Assembly (NCBI GenBank): GCA_963797265.1
Contig: CAWCOY010000002.1
Location: 620,001-684,000 of the forward strand
DNA: 64,000 bases
Origin: DASUPK01 sp963797265
GTDB lineage: Bacteria > Actinomycetota > Thermoleophilia > Solirubrobacterales > 70-9
Direction of reading: 5' to 3'
The notes under the pieces are model-generated. The model was not told the DNA's origin, did not search any database, and saw only the letters and a list, made by a program, of their open reading frames with translations. Positions 16,484 through 23,841 of the stretch are shown here, piece by piece. The first letter of the stretch is position 1. The number at the start of each line of letters is the position of its first letter. Made by a program: the position numbers and the translations under genes.

Positions 16484-16882
16484 GTGTACGAGGCCCTCCT
16501 CTTCTTCCACGTCCTGACGGCGTTCTTCCTCGGTGCCGCCGTGGTGATGTTCTCGTCGTTCGTCCTCGATGGCCCGATCAACCGCCCGACCAAGCTCGTC
16601 GCGGAGATCCTCTGGGGAATCGGCGGCGTCGGCACGCTCGCCTTCGGCATCTGGCTGGCGCTGAACCGCCCCGAGTACGAGATCTGGGACGGCTGGATCA
16701 TCGCCGCCCTCGTCCTCTGGGTCCTCGCCAACGGAGCGGGCGCCCGCGTCAGCCGCGACCTCCGGGCCACCGCGGCCGACTCATCGGTCGCGATCGACCG
16801 GCGGGTCGTGTTCTCTCACTGGATGCGCGTGCTCTGGGTGGTCCTCCTGCTCGTGGTCATGGTCTGGAAGCCGGGGGCATGA
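16484..16882 (+). CDS. four-helix membrane protein (DUF2269-like), first of pair
   Basis: A 132-aa protein with four hydrophobic helices. It begins MYEALLFFHVLTAFFLGAAV, and the His in the first helix plus SHWMRVLWVVLLLVVMVW at the end resemble the DUF2269/CopD-like small membrane proteins with conserved helix histidines. The function is unknown, possibly heme or metal related. The stop overlaps the start of the next gene in an ATGA, and the two encode similar-size proteins. Confidence 0.7.
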   Translation: MYEALLFFHVLTAFFLGAAVVMFSSFVLDGPINRPTKLVAEILWGIGGVGTLAFGIWLALNRPEYEIWDGWIIAALVLWVLANGAGARVSRDLRATAADSSVAIDRRVVFSHWMRVLWVVLLLVVMVWKPGA

Positions 16883-17340
16883 GCGTGCTCGCCCTGATCA
16901 GGCCGGACTCCTGGTTCTTCCCGCTCTTCCTGCACATCGCGGGGGCGATGGTGCTCGTCGGCGCCCTGACGCTCGCCTCCGTCTATTTGATCGCCTCGTG
17001 GAGGAGCGGCTCGGTCGCGCTCATCCGGACCGCTTACATGAGCCTCTTCTACGCGGCGCTCCCCGGCTACATCGTCTTCCGGGTCGGAGCGGAGTGGATC
17101 GCCGACAAGGAGGGCCTCACCGATTCCACTCTGACCTGGGTCGGGATCGGCTATGGCGTCAGCGACATGGGCGCCCTGCTGCTGATCGTCGCGCTCGTGA
17201 TCGGCGGCATCTCCGTGCGGCGGATGAACAAGGGCGGGACCCCGTCGCCGATCGCCGCCCGGATCGTCACCGGCCTCGTCTCGCTCGTCCTGATCGCCTA
17301 TTTGGTCGCGGTCTGGGCGATGACCACGAAACCGTCGTAG
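16879..17340 (+). CDS. four-helix membrane protein, second of pair
   Basis: A 153-aa protein with four helices. The first (WFFPLFLHIAGAMVLVGALTLAS) again carries a His inside the membrane segment. A periplasmic loop reads RVGAEWIADKEGLTDSTLTW and the last helix is IVTGLVSLVLIAYLVAVWAM. It is translationally coupled to the previous gene (ATGA) and the pair looks like two halves of one complex or an old duplication. No specific function can be assigned. Confidence 0.7.
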   Translation: MSVLALIRPDSWFFPLFLHIAGAMVLVGALTLASVYLIASWRSGSVALIRTAYMSLFYAALPGYIVFRVGAEWIADKEGLTDSTLTWVGIGYGVSDMGALLLIVALVIGGISVRRMNKGGTPSPIAARIVTGLVSLVLIAYLVAVWAMTTKPS

Positions 17341-17370
17341 CTGACCTCGGGGCGTTTACACGCTCAGCCG

Positions 17371-17709
17371 TTAGACGCGGAAGTCGTGATCCAGCTTGAC
17401 CGGAAGAGGGGGCTGCGTGACATCGCGTCCATATACCTCCTGCATCCGCTGCACGAACCACCGGCTGATGTCCGCATCAGACGAGGTGAAGCGCTGCGGG
17501 GCATCGGGATCGGTTGCCTCGATGTAGATGATGGCGAGGGTGCGGCCATCCGGCGTCTGCTGATGCCAGATGGATTGGCGCGTGACTCCGGCGTCTTTCT
17601 GCGCGGCCGCGTATTCATCCCGGCGAGCGCCCGCCAGCTCGTCCCAGGTTTGGCGATAAAGATCTTCCTTCCCACGCACGATGGGCATGGCGAACACGAT
17701 CTCGGTCAT
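17371..17709 (-). CDS. small dimeric alpha-beta barrel-like protein (DUF6176-like)
   Basis: A 112-aa protein. The pattern MTEIVFAMPIVRGKEDLYRQTWDEL, then GVTRQSIWHQQTPDGRTLAIIYIEA, with a final helix of ISRWFVQRMQEVYG suggests a ferredoxin-like alpha-beta barrel fold, as in small monooxygenase-like or sensor proteins. No catalytic residues are evident. A GGAAGGAA ribosome site precedes the ATG. It lies 84 bp downstream of the 80-aa gene in the same direction and may belong to the AIM24 transcript. Confidence 0.65.
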   Translation of the reverse strand: MTEIVFAMPIVRGKEDLYRQTWDELAGARRDEYAAAQKDAGVTRQSIWHQQTPDGRTLAIIYIEATDPDAPQRFTSSDADISRWFVQRMQEVYGRDVTQPPLPVKLDHDFRV

Positions 17710-17793
17710 AGCGCTGTTCCTTCCGTGAAAACGACCTGATCGGCTGAACCTAATCGGAATCGGCCGTTCGACGCGCTCGGCGAGCTGGTCCGG

Positions 17794-18036
17794 CTACGGC
17801 GCGTAGCCCCCGTCCATCCACTGCTTGAACAGCTGGACCTTGTCTTCTGACCAGGGTTGCTCACCGCTGGCGCTTGGGGGCATGGTCTCGTTGGATACTT
17901 GGTCGTAGACACCGGCCGCGTTGTCGGGCTGGCTCATGTACGCGTAGTCGTCGAGTGGAACCTCGAGTCGGCTCATGTGCTCTATGTCCACGTCCGTGAA
18001 CAGCGGCACGATGTCGGTCTTGAAGCTGGTGGCCAT
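17794..18036 (-). CDS. 80-aa protein with cytochrome c-like end but no heme motif
   Basis: An 80-aa protein beginning MATSFKTDIVPLFTDVDIEH and ending with ETMPPSASGEQPWSEDKVQLF and a helix KQWMDGGYAP. The MPP followed by a W-S-x-x-x-x-x-F-x-x-W-x-x-x-G pattern resembles the end of c-type cytochromes found in bacterial oxidase and tyrosinase clusters, yet there is no CxxCH. So it probably keeps the fold contact without covalent heme. The ribosome site AGAGGAGGT is strong. It lies 77 bp downstream of the AIM24 gene, same strand. Confidence 0.72.
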   Translation of the reverse strand: MATSFKTDIVPLFTDVDIEHMSRLEVPLDDYAYMSQPDNAAGVYDQVSNETMPPSASGEQPWSEDKVQLFKQWMDGGYAP

Positions 18037-18113
18037 GGGGGATACCTCCTCTACGTTGTCCTGCGACGTCGCCCGCCCAGTATCTCGCGTGAGCGTTCCC
18101 TTGAAATGCCGAC

Positions 18114-18845
18114 CTACCCGCCCAGCAGCTTCCCGATCGTCCCGCCGGCGCTCGACTGTCCCCCGGAGCCGCCCGCGGCGGCGCTCGTCACGCGGCCCTC
18201 GGAGGGCTGGATCAGCACCCAGCCGTTGCCGCTGAAGCCCATCTGCACCGTCTCGCCGGAGCCGCGGCCGATGAAGGTCTTCAGGTTGACGTCGGTCTTC
18301 ACCGAGGTCGTCACGCCCTCGGACCAGGTGATCGCGGCCTGGGGGTCGGCGAAGGTGTCGGTGCCGTCGAGCTCGATCATCACCGGGGGGCCGTCGGAGA
18401 GCATCGCGACGTAGCCGGACCCGGAGAGGTGCGTGTTGTAGAGACCGCCGCCCATGAAGCCCGAGACGCCCTCGACCTTCTTGATGTCCCATTCGATGTC
18501 GGCGTCGAAGGCGAGCAGGTTGGCGCCGTTCACCGTGATGGCCTCGTCGGAGAGCTTCACCAGCTGGATCTCCTGCGCCAGGTCCGCGAGGAAGACCTCG
18601 CCGGTGCCCGAGATCTTCATCAGCTCGGCGCCCTCGCCGGTGACGGCCTTCTTCGCCATCCGCTTGAGGCCCCCCGAGCCGGCGTGCTCGAACTTGACGT
18701 CGCCCTGGTAGGCGACCATCGAGCCCAGCTTCGCCTGGATCGTCTCGTCCGCGACCCTGACCTTGAGCATCTTGGAGCCCTGCAGCTGGAACGGCTCTGC
18801 GCCCTCCGTCTCCTTGAACTGCTTGAGCGTTGACTCGACTGACAT
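18114..18845 (-). CDS. AIM24 family protein
   Basis: A 243-aa protein. The sequence runs through a beta-rich double barrel: LQGSKMLKVRVADETIQAK, GEVFLADLAQEIQLVKL, TVNGANLLAFDADIEWDIK and TFIGRGSGETVQM, ending in a Gly/Ser-rich tail and GGTIGKLLGG. This is the AIM24 (TIGR00266-like) fold, first known from a yeast mitochondrial protein. Bacterial members have no firm function. The start at 18845 is chosen because an AGGAGGT ribosome site lies 6 bases before it. The frame extends upstream but without support. Confidence 0.88.
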   Translation of the reverse strand: MSVESTLKQFKETEGAEPFQLQGSKMLKVRVADETIQAKLGSMVAYQGDVKFEHAGSGGLKRMAKKAVTGEGAELMKISGTGEVFLADLAQEIQLVKLSDEAITVNGANLLAFDADIEWDIKKVEGVSGFMGGGLYNTHLSGSGYVAMLSDGPPVMIELDGTDTFADPQAAITWSEGVTTSVKTDVNLKTFIGRGSGETVQMGFSGNGWVLIQPSEGRVTSAAAGGSGGQSSAGGTIGKLLGG

Positions 18846-18953
18846 GGGCGACCTCCTGACTTGAACTTGAAGTGAGCGCGGCACCCTAGCTTCCCGCGGG
18901 CAGTCCCGATGAGTCCCGCCTCATTCGCCGGTCTACAGGGAAAGGAGGCCCAC

Positions 18954-19043
18954 ATGGCAAAGCTGATCTATTCCACCCAAACCTCACTCGACGCCCGAAC
19001 CGCTGCTTCCATGCAAAGCGGCGCTCTGGAATCACACCTCTGA
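18954..19043 (+). pseudogene. N-terminal stub of a DHFR/RibD-like reductase gene
   Basis: A perfect ribosome site AAAGGAGG precedes an ATG that opens a 29-codon frame starting MAKLIYSTQTSLDA. That is the typical start of dihydrofolate reductase-like/RibD C-terminal domain proteins (MxKLIYxxxTSLDG). After that the similarity stops and a TGA comes at 19041. No later part of the domain is visible before the MpaB gene, which ends 50 bp further on. I read it as a gene truncated by deletion, keeping its translation signals. Confidence 0.6.
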
Positions 19044-19092
19044 GCGGGATGAGAGCGGCGCTCAGCGCACTCCAGCGCGCTGCTGAGGGCCA

Positions 19093-20028
19093 CTAGCCGC
19101 GGACGCTGTCCAGCAGGCTGGCGGTGAAGAAGGTGATGCGCTCTCGCGAGTAGCGCTCGGGGTCGTCTGCCTGGCGGACGATCGCCGGGTCTCTCCAACG
19201 CAGATAGCTGGACCCAAATCGCTTCGCCTGAGGAGGTAGCAGCCGCCCAGAGGTCCTCGAGACGCGCGCCAGCGCCCTGAAGCGGAGCTGCTTCGTGGGA
19301 CTCCAGCCGAGGCCCAGCCGCTCGTGCAGCACAGGCGGGAGCATCCCGATCGTGGCCAGGGGGCCGGCCCTGGTCCAGGGCCAGCGGACCAGGCGCCAGA
19401 CGCCCTCGCGAAGCCAGGGCAGGGGCGGCGCGGCCGGGTCGCGGAGCGCCTCAATCACGTCCTGGGCCGCCTCGGTGTCCTGGAGCTCGCGCTCGACCAT
19501 GTGGTCGAAGTGCTGGAGCAGCCCCGACCAGCTCTCGGGCAAATCGCCCTCCCGGACGCCGACCAATCGGCCCAGGCGTCGCCACTCCGACCAGAAGCGC
19601 TCGATCTGGTCTCGCTGCAGCGGCGAGCAGAAGAGCTCGTGCCCGCGGACGATCGACTCGGCCAGCGTCGCGTGCACCCAGGCGTACGGCTCGGGGTCGA
19701 GAGCGCGATAGCGGACCCCGTCGGGCCGAACGCCCTCGATCCGGGCGTGCATTGCGCGCATACGTCGGCCGACCTGCCAGGCGAGCTCGGGGCCCCCGTA
19801 GACCATCGAGCTCGTGTAGTCCAGCGTTCGCAGCAGCCGCCCCCACGGATCCTGCTTGAAGTTGGAGTGCTGGCTCACTCCCGCCCCGACCGAGGGATGG
19901 GCAACCTGCATCAGCAGCGCATAGCCAGAGGCGGCGAAGAGTCGCGCGTCACCCGAGATTCGCCACGTGATGCCGCCACGGGGCGGGACGAGCGAGGACG
20001 CCTCCTCTCTCGCTGGCATCTCGCTCAT
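19093..20028 (-). CDS. oxygenase MpaB family protein (DUF2236)
   Basis: A 311-aa protein. It contains the MpaB/latex-clearing-protein pattern: ITWRISGDARLFAASGYALLMQVAHPSVGAGVSQHSNF with DPWGRLLRTLDY after it, and a second His in WVHATLAESIVRG. These histidines bind heme b in characterised relatives, which oxidise hydrophobic substrates such as polyisoprene or fungal terpenoid chains. I use the ATG at 20028, which overlaps the TetR stop (ATGA). The longer upstream frame is the shadow of the TetR gene. Co-transcription with two TetR genes suggests a regulated lipid or isoprenoid oxidation step. Confidence 0.87.
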   Translation of the reverse strand: MSEMPAREEASSLVPPRGGITWRISGDARLFAASGYALLMQVAHPSVGAGVSQHSNFKQDPWGRLLRTLDYTSSMVYGGPELAWQVGRRMRAMHARIEGVRPDGVRYRALDPEPYAWVHATLAESIVRGHELFCSPLQRDQIERFWSEWRRLGRLVGVREGDLPESWSGLLQHFDHMVERELQDTEAAQDVIEALRDPAAPPLPWLREGVWRLVRWPWTRAGPLATIGMLPPVLHERLGLGWSPTKQLRFRALARVSRTSGRLLPPQAKRFGSSYLRWRDPAIVRQADDPERYSRERITFFTASLLDSVRG

Positions 20029-20645
20029 CGGTGCCCTCTCGCCAGCCCGGCCGCGAACTCGGTGAGCCTGTCCCGCGAATACCGCCCCGGGTCGGCGAGG
20101 TGCCGTCGCCCGGCCGCCTCCATGAGCAGGACGATCGTCTCGACCAGCATCTCCACATCCGAGGCCGGGACGTCGATCCCGTTCGCGCCCGCCCGCGCGA
20201 TCGATTCGAGCCGCGCCGCGACCGCGCCGCCGTCCCCCTCCACGCGCCCACGCAGGGATGCCGGCATCGCCTCGACCGGCATCAGGATGAGCCGCCACGT
20301 GTCCGGCCGCTCCTCAATGGCCCGCAGGAGGGCATCGAGGCCCTCGACCAGCGCCTGGGGCGGATCGGCATCGTCGACGCGGGGTGGCATCAGCTCGGCG
20401 AGCTGAAGGAGGGCCCGCTCCTCCTCTCGGTCGAGGAGAGCCTCCAGCAACTCCGGGAGGGACCCGAAGAGGTCGTACACGACCGGCTTGGTCACCTCGG
20501 CGCGCCGGGCGATCCCCTCCATCGAGACGCCCTCATAGCCCTCCTCCGTGACGAGGGCGAGGGTCGCGTCAAGGAGCTGCTCGCGGCGCTCCTCGGGCGG
20601 CATCCTGGGCGCGTAGCGGCGCGCCCTGGTCGGGCTCTTCGCCAT
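20025..20645 (-). CDS. TetR family regulator, first of adjacent pair
   Basis: A 206-aa TetR protein with an N-terminal HTH (residues about 17-63) whose recognition helix reads VTKPVVYDLFGS. The C-terminal ligand domain is typical in length. It lies 21 bp downstream of a second TetR gene with almost the same recognition helix and overlaps the MpaB start. The palindrome CTACGGAACCGTAG sits 4 bases before its ATG. The conserved sequence around both TetR starts (GTAGGAAATGGC) implies shared control, including autoregulation. Confidence 0.9.
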   Translation of the reverse strand: MAKSPTRARRYAPRMPPEERREQLLDATLALVTEEGYEGVSMEGIARRAEVTKPVVYDLFGSLPELLEALLDREEERALLQLAELMPPRVDDADPPQALVEGLDALLRAIEERPDTWRLILMPVEAMPASLRGRVEGDGGAVAARLESIARAGANGIDVPASDVEMLVETIVLLMEAAGRRHLADPGRYSRDRLTEFAAGLARGHR

Positions 20646-20648
20646 TTC

Positions 20649-20662
20649 CTACGGAACCGTAG
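20649..20662. promoter_or_regulatory. TetR operator-like palindrome CTACGGAACCGTAG
   Basis: A 14-bp palindrome (arms CTACGG and CCGTAG, centre AA) placed between the two TetR genes and 4 bases before the start of the downstream one. It keeps the CTAC...GTAG core seen in the doublets at 21321-21353 and 23766-23798. As a single site next to a start codon it could fine-tune the second TetR and the MpaB gene. Confidence 0.55.
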
Positions 20663-20666
20663 CTGG

Positions 20667-21317
20667 TCAGGCGGCGGCCTGGGCAGCGGCGGCGATCCGG
20701 CCGAGCTCGCGGCCGAGGGTCTCCGGGGTCCAGTCGTCCTCGCCGGAGAGCAACAGGCGCGCGCCGGACTCGCCGAGCCCGGCGATCGAGTTGCCGAGCA
20801 GTCGGGCGGTCTTCTCGTTGGCGGCCCGTTTGCCCTTGTTCGCGTCGAGCCAGTTCTTCGCCAGCCGACTGAGGGTGTCGACCTGAGCCTGGCGTCCCCG
20901 CTGGATGCGGCGGGCGACCGCGGCATTCCCCCCGCCCTCGCCGAGGAAGATCAGCTTGTAGACGTCCGGCGAGTCCCCGACAGCGCGCAGGAAGCCGGTG
21001 AAGCCCTCGGTCAGGGTGGTCACGGGATCGGAGAGGTCGGCATTTTCGAAGGCGCCCTGGATCTCGGCCAGGATCCGTTCCTCCTCGCGGGCGAGCAGGG
21101 ATCGGAAGAGATCGTCCTTGCTGCCGAAGGCGGCGTAGACGACCGGCTTGGTTACCCCGGCCTCGTCGGCGACGGCCTGCATCGAGGTGCCGTCGTAGCC
21201 GTGCTCGAGGAAGAGCCGCAGGGCGGCGTCGAGGAGCTCGGGCCGGCGCCGCTCGGGCCCGAGGTGGGCGGCGCGCTTGCGTGGTGGGGTCGAGGGTTTG
21301 GTTGTGGCGCTTGCCAT
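20667..21317 (-). CDS. TetR family regulator, second of adjacent pair
   Basis: A 216-aa TetR protein with a Lys/Arg-rich N-terminus (PPRKRAAHLGPERRRP) and an HTH whose recognition helix is VTKPVVYAAFGS, nearly the same as in the downstream neighbour. It is the first gene of a TetR-TetR-MpaB unit and is divergent from the SCP2 gene. A doublet of CTAC...GTAG palindromes fills the spacer, so it probably represses itself and the SCP2 gene. On the minus strand TTGCTA and TACCAT, 18 bp apart, form a possible promoter with a very short leader. Confidence 0.9.
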   Translation of the reverse strand: MASATTKPSTPPRKRAAHLGPERRRPELLDAALRLFLEHGYDGTSMQAVADEAGVTKPVVYAAFGSKDDLFRSLLAREEERILAEIQGAFENADLSDPVTTLTEGFTGFLRAVGDSPDVYKLIFLGEGGGNAAVARRIQRGRQAQVDTLSRLAKNWLDANKGKRAANEKTARLLGNSIAGLGESGARLLLSGEDDWTPETLGRELGRIAAAAQAAA

Positions 21318-21353
21318 TTCCTACCTATGGTAGCTTTTTCCTACTCCAGGTAG
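21311..21353 (+). promoter_or_regulatory. SCP2 promoter covered by two TetR-type palindromes
   Basis: TTGCCA (21311-21316), a 17-bp spacer and CTTTTT (21334-21339) form a weak promoter toward the SCP2 gene. Palindrome 1, CTACCTATGGTAG (21321-21333), fills the spacer. Palindrome 2, CTACTCCAGGTAG (21341-21353), follows the -10. Centres are 20 bp apart, two helical turns, so both sites face the same side. The same promoter-operator layout recurs at 23756-23798. Confidence 0.7.
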
Positions 21354-21376
21354 CAACCTTACACGGGAGGTGCGAC

Positions 21377-21845
21377 ATGGCCGACGAGATCACCATCGCT
21401 GAAACGGATCTCGCTCAGCTCGATCCCCAGCAGTTCGCCGAGCTGATCGCGACCGCAAACGACGACCAGCTCTCCGAGGTGATCCACGCCCCCCTGCGCA
21501 AGCAGGTCCTCGACGAGATCTTCGGCCGGATGGCCGAGCACGTCGAGCCCTCCCAGGTCGCCGGCCTGGACGCGGTCGTCCACTTCAAGATCCTCGACCG
21601 CCCCGAGGAGCAGGGCGGCGGCTACGACCACTACGAGGTGGTCTTCGCCGACGGCGCCTGCCGCGCCTCCGCCCGAGCGCGAACCGAAGGTGACCATCAA
21701 GACCAACGGCGTCCACTTCCTCAAGCTCGCCGCCGGCAAGGCCTCGGGCCCCGTCCTCTTCATGACCGGCAAGCTCAAGCTCGATGGCGACGTCATGCTG
21801 GCGAGCCGCCTGACCAGCTTCTGCCGGATTCCGAGCGCGGGATAG
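21377..21845 (+). pseudogene. SCP2 sterol-binding domain protein, frameshifted
   Basis: From the ATG at 21377 (ribosome site GGGAGGTG) the frame encodes MADEITIAETDLAQLDPQQF and a FGRMAEHVEPSQVAGLDAVVHFKI segment, reaching HYEVVFADGA. Near 21655-21675 the coding phase moves by +1 and the rest of an SCP2 domain continues: PKVTIKTNGVHFLKLAAGK, VLFMTGKLKLDGDVMLASRL and a TAG at 21843. SCP2 domains bind sterols, acyl-CoAs or other lipids. Either the gene is broken by a small indel or the indel is a sequence error. Both halves look conserved, so the event is recent or artificial. Confidence 0.72.
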
Positions 21846-21914
21846 GCGGCGGCCGGGTGGGCCGCCCGGATATCGTCTCTTTCCCACCGCAGAAACGGAC
21901 AAGGAGAGGATCCG

Positions 21915-22574
21915 ATGGCTCTCACTATCAACGACACCGCCCCCGACTTCCACGCCGAGAGCACCGAAGGCCCGATCGACTTCCACGACTGGATCGGCGA
22001 CGGCTGGGCCGTCCTCTTCTCTCACCCCCGCGACTTCACCCCGGTCTGCACCACCGAGCTCGGCTATATGGCCTCGATCAAGCCCGAATTCGACAAGCGC
22101 GGCGTCAAGATCGCCGGCCTCTCCACCGACCCCATGGAGAACCACGAGAAGTGGGCAAAGGAGATCGAGGAGACCCAGGGCACCGCGCCCAACTATCCGA
22201 TCATCTCCGACTCGACCCACGAGATCGCCAAGACCTACGGCATGCTGCCGGCCGACGTCTCCGGCGATCCCACCGAGCGCACCCCGGCCGACAACCAGAC
22301 GCTCCGCAACGTCTTCGTGATCGGCCCGGACAGGAAGATCAAGCTCATCCTGGTCTATCCGATGACCACCGGCCGCAACTTCGACGAGGTGCTGCGGGTG
22401 ATCGACTCGCTCCAGCTCACGGCGAACAAGAAGGTCGCGACCCCCGCTCAGTGGGAGCAGGGCGACGACGTGATCATTGCCGGCTCGGTCTCGGACGATG
22501 ACGCGAAGGAGCTCTTCCCGGATGGCTGGGAGACGCCGCTGCCGTATATGCGGGTTGTGAAGCAGCCCAAGTAA
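21915..22574 (+). CDS. 1-Cys (Prx6-type) peroxiredoxin
   Basis: A 219-aa protein of standard Prx6 length. The peroxidatic Cys45 sits in FTPVCTTE after the conserved FSHPRDFTP. The YPIISDSTHEIAKTYGML and RNVFVIGP segments and the long C-terminal domain ending PYMRVVKQPK are those of the Prx6 group. It reduces hydrogen and lipid peroxides. A strong ribosome site (AAGGAGAGG) precedes the ATG. It is downstream of the SCP2 gene in the same direction with a 69-bp gap, fitting a lipid-peroxide role. Confidence 0.95.
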   Translation: MALTINDTAPDFHAESTEGPIDFHDWIGDGWAVLFSHPRDFTPVCTTELGYMASIKPEFDKRGVKIAGLSTDPMENHEKWAKEIEETQGTAPNYPIISDSTHEIAKTYGMLPADVSGDPTERTPADNQTLRNVFVIGPDRKIKLILVYPMTTGRNFDEVLRVIDSLQLTANKKVATPAQWEQGDDVIIAGSVSDDDAKELFPDGWETPLPYMRVVKQPK

Positions 22575-22622
22575 GCGGTCTGCCAAGCGTCTTTCCCAGG
22601 CCTCGAGGCGGGCCGATCCTCA

Positions 22623-22869
22623 GCCGGCTACCACGCGGGCATGGACCCCGACGAGCGCGCCTCCGCCCAGCACCGCTTCATGAGCGGGGACACCGAGGTG
22701 ATCACCGCCACCAACGCCTTAGGCATGGGCGTCGACAAGGCGGACGTCCGCTAGGTCTGGCACTGGGCGATCCCGACCAGCGTCGAGGCCTATACCAGGA
22801 GGCCGGGCGCGCTGGCCGCGACGCCCTCCCCGCCCGAGCCGTCCTCCTCGCCGGCCGCTCCGACCTGGG
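22623..22869 (+). pseudogene. RecQ helicase fragment (motifs V-VI), broken
   Basis: Translating from 22623 gives AGYHAGMDPDERASAQHRF, then TEVITATNALGMGVDKADVR, the helicase motif V region of RecQ. A TAG at 22752-22754 interrupts it, then VWHWAIPTSVEAY follows. At about 22796 the phase shifts and the next frame continues QEAGRAGRDALPARAVLLAG, which is motif VI. The start and all of the N-terminal ATPase half are missing. With one stop and one frameshift this is a clear pseudogene. It runs directly into the TypA fragment. Confidence 0.82.
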
Positions 22870-23706
22870 CGGCAGATCCGCGACCGCCTCGACCAGGAGC
22901 TGGTCGGGAACGTCTCAATCCGGGTTCGCGACACCGCGCGGCCCGATGTCTGGGAGGTCGAGGGGCGCGGCGAGCTGCAGCTGGTGGTCCTGCTGGAGCT
23001 GATGCGGCGAGAGGGGTTCGAGCTGACCGCCGGCCAGCCGCAGGTGCTGACCCGCGAGGTCGACGGGGAGCTCTGCGAGCCGGTCGAGCTGCTCTCGATC
23101 GACGTGCCCGAGGAGTTCGTCGGCGTCGTCACGCAGGCGCTCGCGGTGCGCAAGGGGCGGATGGAGCAGATGGTCAACCACTCGACCGGCTGGGTCCGCC
23201 TCGAGTTCCTGGTGCCGGCGCGCGGGCTGATCGGCTTCCGGACCGAGTTCCTGACGGAGACCCGCGGCACCGGCCTGATGCACCACGTCTTCGACCGCTG
23301 GGAGCCCTGGGCCGGCGACCTGCGGATGCGGCCGACCGGCTCGCTGGTCGCCGACCGCCAGGGGAAGACGGCCGCCTTCGCCCTCTTCGGCCTGCAGGAG
23401 CGCGGCACGCTCTTCGTCGGCCCGGGCGAGGACGTCTACGAGGGCATGATCGTCGGCGAGAACTCGCGCGCCGAGGACATCGACGTCAACGCGATCAAGG
23501 AGAAGCAGCAGACCAACGTCCGGGCCGCGGCGGCCGACCAGCTGATCCGGCTGGTGCCGGCGAAGCGCCTCTCCCTGGAGGAGGCGGTGGAGTTCATCCG
23601 CGCCGACGAGAGCGTCGAGATCACGCCGGAGTCATTGCGACCGAGGAAGAACCTGCTCGTTCGGACCGCCCGGGCGAAGGCGGCCCGGGAGGCCGCTCGC
23701 GTCTGA
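22870..23706 (+). pseudogene. typA: C-terminal fragment of TypA/BipA GTPase
   Basis: An open frame of 278 codons starts at the junction with the RecQ remnant (RQIRDRLDQELVGNVSIRV) and runs to the natural TypA end. It carries WEVEGRGELQL, PARGLIGFRTEFLTETRGTG, the FVGPGEDVYEGMIVGE segment and the basic end KNLLVRTARAKA. So domains III, V and the CTD are present but the GTPase domain and domain II (about 320 residues) are absent. An ATG at 22984 exists without a ribosome site. There are no internal stops and sequence is well conserved, so the truncation seems recent. The host presumably has an intact copy elsewhere. Confidence 0.85.
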
Positions 23707-23755
23707 GCCCGGCGACGTCGCGGTACGTCGCCGCTGCTCGCGTCTGGAGCCCCGT

Positions 23756-23798
23756 TTGGCCATTCCTACCTTGAGTAGTATTTTGCTACTCTGGGTAG
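23756..23798 (+). promoter_or_regulatory. lipid operon promoter covered by two TetR-type palindromes
   Basis: TTGGCC (23756-23761), a 17-bp spacer and TATTTT (23779-23784) form the promoter of the acyl-CoA dehydrogenase operon. CTACCTTGAGTAG (23766-23778) fills the spacer and CTACTCTGGGTAG (23786-23798) follows the -10. Centres are 20 bp apart. The geometry is identical to that at 21311-21353, so the same TetR protein(s) should act on both. Confidence 0.7.
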
Positions 23799-23841
23799 CA
23801 ATAGAGAGCAGCAAACAGACTTGAGGAGGATTTGAGGCGCG

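Noticed and set aside
17794..18492. A 232-codon frame on the minus strand
   Set aside because: Only the last 80 codons look real. The first part is a shadow of the AIM24 gene.
19044..19092. Hairpin-like sequence CTCAGC...GCTGAG after the DHFR stub as a terminator
   Set aside because: The arms are six bases with a 15-base loop and several alternative pairings. Not strong enough.
22984..23706. Independent 240-aa gene starting at ATG 22984
   Set aside because: TypA homology extends upstream in frame to 22870 and no ribosome site precedes 22984, so the ATG is an internal Met of a truncated gene.
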